In this document: one piece after another, positions 55,238 to 64,000 of the stretch
Numbering within the stretch: the stretch's first letter is position 1
Layout: each line of letters opens with the position of its first letter
Made by a program: the position numbers and the translations under genes
Source: Gloeopeniophorella convolvens
Taxonomy: Eukaryota; Basidiomycota; Agaricomycetes; Russulales
DNA: 64,000 nucleotides
Direction of reading: 5' to 3'
Assembly (NCBI GenBank): GCA_022496205.1
Contig: WTXD01000001.1
Span: forward strand, 1,116,001-1,180,000
Notes under the pieces: model-generated
The model's input: the letters and a program-made list of their open reading frames with translations, nothing else
What the model was told of the DNA's origin: nothing
Database searches by the model: none

Positions 55238-57686
55238 CTACAACACCACCCCGCGCTTCCGCTTTGCAAGGACCCACCAGTACCTCACTAGCCCGAGATA
55301 TGACGCCAGGATCGATACGCATACAATCACGACCGTCGCAAACACAAAGTGCCGCCCCGCCCGGTTGTGCGGCACGTCGACATTGAGAGAGAACGTTCCT
55401 GCATGACGGCGTGAGCGGCTGCAGGGCGCAGTACCGAGCGGACGCGGGCGCACCGATAAACGTCTGCGGCGGCAACACCGCCATACTGACGATCGTGAGC
55501 GCGAGCACGGCCTTGTCCCCCTTCGCGCGCCCGCGCAGCACGTTCACGCGCAGGTTCTGCAGATACGTCGGGTGCGACTGGCTCAGCATGCGCTCGTAGT
55601 GCGCCAGGGACTGCTGCAGCGTCAGGATGTGATCTACGACACGCATACACTCAGCCCCCAGAGTCCTCGCTGAGTACGCGTCGCGACTGACCGTGAACAT
55701 CGCCCATGTAGATCGCGACCTCGGCGTCGTCGCCAGCCGCGAGGCTGTCCGAGCCCATCAACCGCTTGCGGATGCGCGCAACCACCTCAGACTTGGCTGC
55801 CAGCACGCGCGCGACGGACGTTACGAGCCGCCGCGTCCGCGCCATGCGGCGCAGGTTGATTGTCATCGGCGTGAAGTTTGGCTTGGCGCTGCGCGGCTTG
55901 CTGCGCCGGAGTCTGAGGATACCCGCGCAGCGGTAGAGCGCGCGGCGCACGCGGCGCAGCAGGAGGCCAAGCGTCGGGCGCGGGAGCGAGAACTGCGTCT
56001 TGAACGTCTTGACCGAAGCGACGTCTTTGAAGAACAGCCTCTTCTCATCCTCGATCGAGTCCGAGAGCGGGGGCTTTTCGTCGTCCGGCGAGGAGCGAGG
56101 TACCCGCACGTTCGATGGCGCGGCGGCGACTGTAGTGGAGCTAGCGTTGACTTCGTCGAAGACGACTGATTCGATAGCCATCACCTCTTCCTCGATCTCT
56201 TCCACGAGAGGAAAGAACGAGTCGACGATAGAGTCGACGATCTCGTGCGCAATCCAGGCTGTATGTGCGATATTAGGACGCTGAAGTTCCAACGGCCGCA
56301 AGACTCGCCGGAAGATTTGCGGATGGTCTGTTCCGAGTTTTGAAGTTTACCTCTGACGCGTTCAAGATGTTCTGCAAGGCATGAGCGGAGAACCTAAGCG
56401 TCAAGCGCAGATGGAACCCTAACCTGAGATATTCGAAAAGTGAAACTGTAGCCATGTTAGCAAGTACTCCGAGAACGGGCAAGTAGCAACGTACAGTGCA
56501 TATACCCTCCCTGAACACGACCAGGTATACATATATCTCATCTACTCCACCGTGGGCGGGAATCTGGGAATCACCGGTCTTCTGGCTGATGACCTCGAGC
56601 CGCTCGTTTGGGGACGAGGACTCGAGCGCGCGAAACACAATGAAGTAGTATCCGAGCTTCGGGAACAGCTCTAGCTTCTCGCGGGGCTCCTGCTGCAGGA
56701 TATCCTCTAGCGTGAGTGGGTGGAGATGCAACATCTGCACTACGGGTCGGCTCAGTCCTCCGTGGAAAAGTAAGGCAGGTGCGTACCCTGCCCAGTGCGC
56801 GCATATCCTCCCACGATGGGCTCGCCACATCCAGCCACCAAGCCTGCGGCGGCTTCCCCGCGTCGGGGTCCCTCGGAGAGCCCGACGCCATAGATGGCAA
56901 ATCTGGCGCCGACGCAACTGAGGGCACCTTGTCCTTGCCCTTGTGCGCCCTACGCGGCGCGCCATCAGGCGCAGCGGCGCGGGGCAGACCCCCGACCTCG
57001 TCCCACGCCGCGTACTCCTCATGCGGCTGAAAGTTGGGCGCGCCCAGCTCTGCGCGGGGCCCGCGCGAGCGGCGCCGTGGGCGGCGGGGTTTGCCGGGCC
57101 TGCGCAGCGCACTCTCGAGGTGGGAGCGCATCGTGTCGAGCGAGAACGTGCGCACGAGGTGCTCCTCGGGGATGGCGGCCGCGTGCGCAGAAGGGTGCAA
57201 GGGGGGAAGGTAGAGGTTGAACTCGCGCGGGACTGCGCGACGGTTCTCGCGCGCCTTGATGCGCGCGGCGACGGCGCGCTCCGAGTGCGTGCGCTGCTGG
57301 ATGTCCGCAAGGCTCGGCCGGCGACGCTTGCGGCGTGTGGAGCGGTTGGCGGTGCGAAAGGAAGAGCGGGAGGAATCGGACGAGTCGTCCGTGTCGAGCG
57401 AGGAAGACGAGTCGGCGAAGTTTGCGCGCGCCCAGCGGGTGATGGCGCGCTCGAGGCCGGTGGCAATGGCGCCGAGGCGGCCACCGGCGAGGCGGAATGA
57501 GCTAGAGGACGAGCTGCTCGATGAGCTGGAGGACGAGGCCACGGACTCCGGTTTCGGCGTCTGAGAGATGGGGAGTGGATCTCCGCGATAAATGTCGTCA
57601 TCAAGCTCGTCGTCGTCGTCGTGAACGTTTTCTGGGGCCGGCTCTTGCGCTGGCGGGCGGTCAGCGAAGGAGACAGAGTGCTCCAT
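55238..57686 (-). CDS. CorA-family divalent-cation transporter with non-canonical GMN motif
   Basis: Membrane transporter of the CorA/Mnr2/Alr superfamily. ATG 57686 begins a long disordered cytosolic N-terminus with Asp-rich (HDDDDELDDDIYRGD) and poly-Ser stretches. The CorA core: AWWLDVASPSWEDM, VVQMLHLHPLTLEDILQQEP, REKLELFPKLGYYFIVFRAL, DEIYVYLVVFREGICT, AHEIVDSIVDSFFPLVEEIE, then after a charged insert DHILTLQQSLAHYERMLSQS and TYLQNLRVNV. The two membrane helices are LALTIVSMAVLPPQTFIGTF and FVFATVVIVCVSILASYLGL. Where family members carry G-M-N between the helices this one reads TFSLNVDVPHN, so S-L-N replaces G-M-N. Introns are short; stop at 55238. Confidence 0.85.
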
Positions 57687-58079
57687 GTCGAGGGTAGTGA
57701 GGGAGGAGGGCAGAAAGATCGGGACCTCGAAGAGGCAATACGGTGGAGAAATTAACGGACCATGAGGAGAACCAGAAACAGAACATTTTAGAGCAGCCAC
57801 CGTTTTGTCGCGTTGATATGTCTCTCCGCCCACGTGCCTCCTTCCGCTCCATTCCCTTCCCCTTGACAGACCCAGTTCGGCTCCGGCACGTATCTTTGCG
57901 CTCCAAAGAAATACTCATTGAACCATAAATACCATGAGAACCCCACAGGAGAAGAGCCAATGACACTGGTAGGTAATGCAAACAGAGTGGGACTTGACAA
58001 CAACAGAAACAACGTATTAATACAACTTGCACAGGGGAGCGGTACGGTAGCTGAGCGAGAGATCCAAATGCGGGCATCT
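57687..58079. other. Intergenic, CorA promoter and 3' flank of the next gene
   Basis: About 390 bp between two minus-strand genes. No coding frame or repeat recognised. Confidence 0.3.
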
Positions 58080-58921
58080 TCATACACAATCATGAGCATC
58101 ATCGTAATCATGGCTGGCGCGATTGCGTCCTGTCCTCGCGTGCTGAGCCATTCCGCGACCCATTCTCGGCTTCCTCACGCCGAGCACCCGCAGATAGCAG
58201 GGATCCGATGGCCATAGCATCCCTCGATCGGGGGATTGGTCTGTCGAGTCGCTGCGCGACGAGTACGGAGATGGAGGACCAGGGGGCGGTGAGGGTGCAT
58301 AGGAACTTGGAATGGAGCGGTATGTGGATGGAGGAGACTCCGAAGTCCGAACGCGTTTATGCGCATGCGGATGCCCAGAGCGCTGAGCTGGCGTGTCGTT
58401 GACTTGATATGGGTAACGCGGCGCACCCGCCGAGGTCGTCTGATAAGCGCCATTTTGTTGTGATGATGATGCCTGATCCGATGCCGTGCTGTACGGAGCT
58501 TCGTGCATGGAACGGGATGATATTTGGTAGTATTCAAGCATGGAGCGGTGCAGGGACGCGACGGATGCTATCCTCTGTGGACGGGAGAGTCAGAAACTGC
58601 GCACAGCACACGTTGGTAGCATCGATACCTGATCCTCGGCGCTCTTGGCATTCAACATGGCCATCAGCATCTCGCGGTCGCCGTCCCCGCGGGAGCGATA
58701 CGCCCCCAGAATTTCGCGGAGGCTCGGTGGTGGTGGCTACAGTAGTCCGAGAGGCGTGAGCCAAGCACTAAGAGAGAGAGGCGTGGGGGACACAGTACCT
58801 GGTCGAGAACCTGCCATGTCGACGCGAGGAGGGACTTGGACGAGTGGGGAGATGCGTGGTTGGGGATGTCTGCGACGGCATGGGCGTCGGGAGTGTGTGA
58901 GTGGGAAGCGACGGAGGCCAT
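58080..58921 (-). CDS. Uncharacterised short protein, disordered C-terminus
   Basis: Not recognised. Three exons join in frame: from ATG 58921 MASVASHSHTPDAHAVADIP ... LLASTWQVLDQ; then PPPSLREILGAYRSRGDGDR, EMLMAMLNAKSAEDQ; then RIASVASLHRSMLEYYQISS. The first ~110 residues look helical, with a LREIL...MLMAML...SVASLHRSML pattern, and the rest is Ser/Pro/Tyr-rich (YSTASDQASSSQQNGAYQTT) with a basic HKRVRTSESPP, perhaps nuclear. The very end (GRNRASHDYDDAHDCV) may be read-through of an intron, so the C-terminus is uncertain. Normal splice sites and a continuous frame make it a real gene. Confidence 0.6.
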
Positions 58922-59460
58922 GGGGAAGAAAAGCGAGGGCGAGAAACGGGCGAGAGCCAAGGCAATGCGAGGTCTTTTGAGCAAAGCCAAGTCCAAGAAT
59001 TCTATCTTTGACTATCCGTGCCAGGGGTAATTATAGAATGCCAAGCCAAAGTGCTATTTTTTCAGTCAATGGCAGGGCCGAGGGGGCCTGATGCCCCGAT
59101 TGGACATCTCTCGACATCCAGGAGGACCATGCGTCCGGAGACCGGCGTGTCCGAGCAAGAATGGGCGAGCTGCGGGCAGGGCTGGGGCAGGAAGGTGGCG
59201 GAGAGCGGGAAAGAGAGAACGGAGTCGAATCGAGAGTCGCGATGGAGGCGCGTTATTTTTGGCAACTTTGGCTTGGCACGGATATTCATAGAGCTAATAT
59301 TACGCGAGCATAATCCCATATGTGCTTCCACTCCCCAATCAGGCCCCGTCAATTCCGTTCTGCTCCTCTCCCTCTCTCTTGACATCATCTCTCCACCCGC
59401 CTATTCTTACTTACTAACACCCCTCTGCGCGCGCAGCGATGTCTCTTGCGCAACACTGTC
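58922..59460. promoter_or_regulatory. Divergent promoter region, hypothetical gene/ComA-like gene
   Basis: 540 bp between opposed start codons. A pyrimidine-rich tract (about 59362-59390) precedes the ComA-like start. No other feature seen. Confidence 0.35.
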
Positions 59461-60654
59461 ATGTTCTCGTTCGCTCGTCGTGCTCTCCGTCCAGCTGCGG
59501 CCGCAGCCCGCAGGCAGTATTCCGCAGGCACTTATGCCTCTCCGGTAGCCTTTCCGTTCCTCCCGGCCAATGTCCTTGCAAAGAAGCCAGATCGTAAAAA
59601 GGGAATCACCGAGATTCGTGGACCGTACTACTATCCCGTCACCAGAACTTATCTCGATGAGCTGCTGTCTGACTGGGGCGAATATGTCGATGGCATCAAG
59701 TTTGCTGGCGGCGCCTTCTCGCTCATGCCCGAGGAAAGATTGCGCGACCTAATTGACGTCGCACATAAACATAGTGCGCTCGGCCACGTACTCACGACGT
59801 TAATCCTGCCGACGTTTCTTCTGCACAGACTGCTATGTGAGCACAGGAGGCTACGTCGAGAGAGTCTTGGCAGCTTCTGCCGGAGACAAGGATCTCGTGA
59901 TCAAGTACCTCCGCAAGTGCAAGGACTTTGGCTTCGACGTCCTCGAGCTCTCCTCTGGTTTCTTGTCTATCCCGACCAATGATTGGGCAGAGCTTGTTGA
60001 GCTCACCGCCGCCCACGGTCTCAAGCCAAAGCCAGAAGTGGGCATACAGTAAGATAACCCCCCGCCTGCCGGTCTGGCCTCGGCTTTGACACCGCATGGT
60101 ATCTAGATGGGGTGCTGGTGGTGATGCGTCCATCGAGGAGGTCGAGGCCGCTGGGACCAGGGACCCGAAGTGGCTTATCGACCGCGCGAACACCTTCCTC
60201 CAAGCGGGGGCATATGTGAGCCAAATATAGATGTGTTATCCTTGTGGTGTCGACGTCGCCGTCCCCAGATGATCATGATTGAAAGTGAGGGCATCACCGA
60301 GAATGTCCGCTCCTGGCGCACGGACGTGATTTCAGCCATCACCTCTGCGCTCCCTGGCGACAAAATCATGTAAGTGTTTGCATCTGTCAGGCAGCCGCTG
60401 CTAATTGTCGTCTTGGCGGCTCAGGTTCGAGGCAGCTGATCCGGAAGGTACGCGCACGAGATGCTGATGCGTGATGTTGTGCTTGGCGTGGGCTGACTCC
60501 TGCGGGCCTAGTCTTCGCCTACCACATCCAGAACCAGGGGGCCCACGCGAACCTCTTTGTCGACCACAGCCAGATCGTGCAGCTTGCCTGCCTCCGTCGG
60601 GGCATCTGGGGCACAGGGTCCACCTTCGGACGTATCGTTACGTTTGAGAAATGA
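59461..60654 (+). CDS. ComA/HSA32-family protein (phosphosulfolactate synthase-like)
   Basis: TIM-barrel protein related to archaeal (2R)-phospho-3-sulfolactate synthase and plant HSA32. ATG 59461 begins MFSFARRALRPAAAAARRQY, an Arg/Ala-rich, acid-free leader typical of mitochondrial import. The barrel reads KKGITEIRGPYYYPVTRTYL, WGEYVDGIKFAGGAFSLMP, CYVSTGGYVERVLAASAGDK, YLRKCKDFGFDVLELSSGFL, HGLKPKPEVGIQWGAGGDAS, MIMIESEGITENVRSWRTDV and FEAADPEVFAYHIQNQGAHA, NLFVDHSQIVQLACLRRGIW. KFAGG and VLELSSG are signature positions of the family. Six exons, the fifth only about 20 nt. Whether it makes a sulfonate in a fungus is unknown. Confidence 0.85.
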
Positions 60655-60908
60655 GCGGGTGGAAACCCGTGATGCAGACGCGGTTCGATCGGAACCGCCA
60701 AGGCCGAATGAAGTGACGAAAGACTTGTTATTTTTGTACTCGTACGTGTACCCTCTGTAGCCCCACGACTATGCAGTATGCTCCACTCCGGAGAGTAAAC
60801 CCAATGTAACTTTGATTGAACGACCGATGTAACACCGCGCTCATGAAGTATCATATCTTACAGCTCCCCCGCACAACGTCCTTCATAGCTTTGAGTTCGG
60901 TCTTAAGC

Positions 60909-63447
60909 TTACTTATCAGACACAACACGGCGTCCCGACCAAAGCGACCGCTTAGTCTTGCCATCGCGCCCGTCTGACGCGTGACCGGACTGCGACGACC
61001 CTGCCGGTGGCAAATTAGCACCCTTGGGGGCAGCTGCTGACCCCGCGGGCGCTGCAGGGGGGTCGGGGAAAATCATGTTCGGGACAGACTTCGCCTTCTC
61101 CGAGGCAGACGCGGCGGTGCAAGGACCATCGTCAGTCCAATCACCGGCGGAGCCTGTCAGAGTAATTGTCAGCATGAATGCCGACACCTCCGACGCGGTC
61201 GGGGGACCGCAGATCTCACCTCCAGGGGTGTCTCCCTGCGACCACCATTTCGCTGTCCACAAGTGTCCGCTACGTCTTCATTAGTCAGGCGACCAAGGCA
61301 ACACAGGGCCAGCTCACCTGTAGACGGCCTGTTGCCCGCCGTTGTATGCTACGGAGCTCGACCATGCGGCCGCCCCGGCACAGCTTCCCCCCGGCGGTGA
61401 GCTGGGACTGGAGCTGGGCGACGAAGATGAAGACGTCTTCGAAGTCGAGGATGTCGGCGACGATCCAGCCCCGGCACAGGCGCTTACTGGTTGCTAGAGT
61501 CAGCGCTATGATAGGGCCTGGCTCGCTGGTCACTCAACTGGCACTCCAGTCGCTGTTGGGGTCGTTGGCGGGTTGAGCGTCCGCGTACCACTTGGCCTGG
61601 GGAGCGCAAGACACGTCATCACCATCTCACGGAGAACGATAAATCGGCTGGAAATTTTTACCTGCCAGATATAGCTATGGCACGATATTAGCGGTGCTAC
61701 GTGGAAGACACGAAGGGGGATCTCTTGCTCACCCGCCAAAGGAAACCTGAGATCCACCAGAATAACTACTGCCAGACTGGAAGGCCGGGGCCGAGCAAGC
61801 GGGGTACGAGAAGCCCGTCCCGCCCGCGGCGACCAGCGCATTCTTGATTCCGAGATCGTAGCGGCCGTTCGCTGCGCCTTATCGTGAGCCCTGCATTCTC
61901 CCAGCGAAAGCGCAGATCGGGCCCACCATACGCCTGCGACGCGTCCCAGAGCATAACGCCACCGAACGACGGGAAGCTTTTCCGCATCTGGGCCGCGATG
62001 CTGCTCAGCGTCGAGAGCGATTGATACCCGCCCCCCGCGGCGGTGCTCGACGCCGGAGCGCCGATGTAGATCTTCACATTTGGGTTGGGACTGAGCGTCC
62101 TCGCCCAGCCATCCCTGGACGCGGACACCGCACGCGCGTCATGAAGCGCGTCAGGTGCGGTCCCAACTTAGCACGCACCAGATGCCGAAGTCCCAGTCCT
62201 GCGTCTCGGGGTGTCAGTGGACGTCCAGTTGGCGCCAATGACGCGCGAAAAAGGACTGACCGAGGCCGTATTGAAATTTTGCAGCCCGCACTGATTATTA
62301 TCTGTAATTTCGGCACGAGGCACGGTGGGAAATGAGCATCCAGCAAAGCACGGTGGGACGCACAGAATTGTACGTAAACCGTGTCGAAGCTCGCAGCGTT
62401 GAGAACGGAGCCCAGAGAGGCATCTGGGTAGACACACTGGGGCGCTGCAGAGATATAATAGCTGCATAACACCATGTTCAGGCATTCTGAACCGCACGAG
62501 TGCACTGCGGGCGCCCGAGGCCTCACCGTTTGCTTGCCCCGCTTGCGTGCGTGCGGATCTGGTTGACGAATGCGGCGTACCCGGTGCCTGAGCCCCCCTC
62601 GATGTCGAGGTCGACCCTGCAGTCGGTCGCGGTCTGGTCAAGAAGAGAGCCCCCGCTGTGCGGGGCCCGGAAAACACGCACCCATCAAGAACGGCGGAAC
62701 CAAACGGTCTCGTCGAGCTGCTTCCCCCTAGGAATAGGTTCCAGATGGTGTCTGCGAAGGTCTGCGCCTGACTATCGCTGGTGAATCCCACGCCGCCACC
62801 AGCGCCGCCCAAACTGAGCGTCACAATCTTGCCCTTGGACTGGCAGAACTGAATGTCAGAAGCGAGACTCTGGCAGTTCGGGAGCGCCGTTCCCGGGAAC
62901 GTGGCGTTGTCTGTGGGATTGCAGGTCTGCGGGTCCCGGATTCGTCCCGGTCAGGCAGCGATAAATTACTCGGAAAACGTGCCTTACATTAGCCAAATTC
63001 ATCGACGGGAGGGCCCCAGTGCTGAAGAACGTGTTCACAAAGGCAATCGGAATGACATCGATAGCATTATCCTGAATTCTCCGAGTTTAATGTTCAATAA
63101 GGTATGCGGGCAGCCAACCAGTGAAAGCTGACTTGGCAGTAATATGACAGCGTCTTTTGGAAGTTCGCCGTGTCGGTGCCATGCGTGGCGCCGTACGAGT
63201 TCTGACCCCAATAGCTGTGGATTTGCACCTATCAGATAGCGAGAACGCTAATGTAGTTGTAATGGAAGTCGCACACAACAACCTGGAAAGAGCGTCACGG
63301 CCCTGGTCAGCCTCGATCATTGATTGCGAGCGAAGGTAAGCGCACGTTGTCAAATCGGGTGACGTCAAAGGCATTGCTTCCAACAAAGTGGAGCACAGCA
63401 GAGGCGATGAGGCAGAATAGCCACCGGTGAGGATCCGCGCTGAACAT
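60909..63447 (-). CDS. Secreted GH18 class III-type chitinase with two CBM5/12 modules
   Basis: Secreted chitin hydrolase. ATG 63447 gives a signal peptide ([19 protein letters not shown], cleaved before FDVTRFDN). The GH18 barrel follows: [53 protein letters not shown] and the catalytic [10 protein letters not shown] (DxxDxDxE with Glu as acid). Later strands include [23 protein letters not shown] and [17 protein letters not shown]. After the barrel comes a first CBM5/12-like module, [20 protein letters not shown] and [19 protein letters not shown], a Ser/Pro-rich linker, and a second, [20 protein letters not shown] with SQGDTPGG and DWTDDGPC. The tail is Ala/Pro-rich and basic. Many short introns. 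The join before the linker (near 61505) does not splice cleanly, possibly another lost base. Confidence 0.88.
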
Positions 63448-64000
63448 CTCGCACGAGATATCGACGCCGCGTCGCGTCAAGGACGCGCATTCTTATACCG
63501 AGACTTCGAGCTTCAGGATCTGCGGCTCGACCTGTAGTAGAGCAGAGATAGATCTATCAGAACTTAGCAAGCATATGCATCCTCGAGCCTGAAAAGTCAT
63601 GAGTATGCTTATCTTGAGGAAAGAAGCCATCCGCCCACGCGCTGCGGAAGAGATACATATCAGTGCCAGCAAAGCCATCGCCCGAATTTGTGTTCTCAGC
63701 AAGCAAATATACGAGAAAGCTGTCGAAGAAGAGCGAGAGCACGCGTGTTGCGATACCATCTTCCCGCCAATTGTAGCGGCCGCAGGAGCTGGTGACCCGC
63801 AATCTTCCACTTGATCATATCACGTGGACGTAGCTTCGTATTCATCGTCATGCAACGCGAAGTATAGAACTGCGAGCAACCCCCGATTGAATCAACCGAC
63901 TCATCAGCGATTCGGTGCAGGCCACCGGCATGCCTAAAAAAAGAAAGGTGGACCCATTGCGGTCCTGAGAAGTCACAGTAGCACATGTCGACCCAAAAAC
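63448..64000. other. Right edge: chitinase promoter and possible relic coding sequence
   Basis: The first ~100 bp is the chitinase upstream region. On the minus strand from about 64000 to 63540 there are protein-like stretches (HAGGLHRIADESVDSIGGCS, RDMIKWKIAGHQLLR, YLLAENTNSGDGFAGTDMYL) in differing frames. The first two recall the start of GH43-type glycosidases (HGGG-, DxxNW-like motifs), but no start codon, continuous frame or convincing splicing was found. It may be the 3' part of a gene extending past the window, or a degraded copy. Confidence 0.2.

Noticed and set aside
56273..57604. 443-codon minus-strand frame overlapping the CorA N-terminus
   Set aside because: Different frame from the CorA protein; Arg/Ser/Pro-rich with no conserved segments.

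Overview
The window is nuclear DNA of a filamentous basidiomycete, most likely an Agaricomycete (polypore or mushroom type). The evidence is short introns of about 45-70 nt with GTRNGT donors and C/TAG acceptors, GC-rich exons, gene density of about one gene per 2 kb, and protein architectures typical of that class (short SGT1, a secreted GH18 chitinase with CBM5/12 modules, a KARI-like enzyme, Ser/Thr-rich single-pass membrane proteins). About 31 protein-coding genes are supported. I recognised no rRNA, tRNA, CRISPR array, transposon or operon.

Layout. 0-6.3 kb: an INCENP/Sli15-like chromosomal passenger protein (minus, cut by the left edge) head to head with a REC8-type kleisin (plus). 6.5-14.5 kb: IPP isomerase, an O-fucosyltransferase-like type II membrane enzyme, an uncharacterised Q/Y-rich protein (minus) and mitochondrial pyruvate carrier MPC1. 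14.6-21.8 kb, minus strand: DNA ligase I, a PPZ-type phosphatase, ribosomal protein S11. 22.3-27.8 kb, minus: a Ser-rich single-pass membrane protein and a GT31 glycosyltransferase. 28.3-34.6 kb: glutathione S-transferase, SGT1, mitochondrial bL36, an EamA/DMT transporter, an isochorismatase-family hydrolase. 34.9-42.9 kb: a second Ser-rich membrane protein, RAB4, D-serine dehydratase, an alpha/beta hydrolase. 43.5-49.9 kb: an RBM39-like splicing factor, a KARI-like reductoisomerase, an L-rhamnose-1-dehydrogenase-like SDR, a cupin. 50.1-63.4 kb: PEX16, an uncharacterised coiled-coil protein, an EXPERA/TMEM97 protein, a CorA-type transporter, an uncharacterised protein, a ComA/HSA32-like protein, a GH18 chitinase.

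Most of these are unlinked housekeeping genes. Many are arranged as divergent pairs sharing 250-770 bp of upstream DNA (INCENP/REC8, Q/Y-rich/MPC1, GST/SGT1, bL36m/EamA, DSD1/hydrolase, KARI-like/SDR, PEX16/coiled-coil, hypothetical/ComA). The only place with a possible shared metabolic theme is KARI-like - SDR - cupin at 46-50 kb.

A caution runs through the whole window. In at least seven otherwise conserved genes the reading frame slips back by one base, usually beside a short homopolymer, exactly as if one base were missing. These look like base-calling or assembly losses more than gene decay, and gene models across them need read-level checking. Exon borders are inferred by eye from splice signals and reading-frame continuity.
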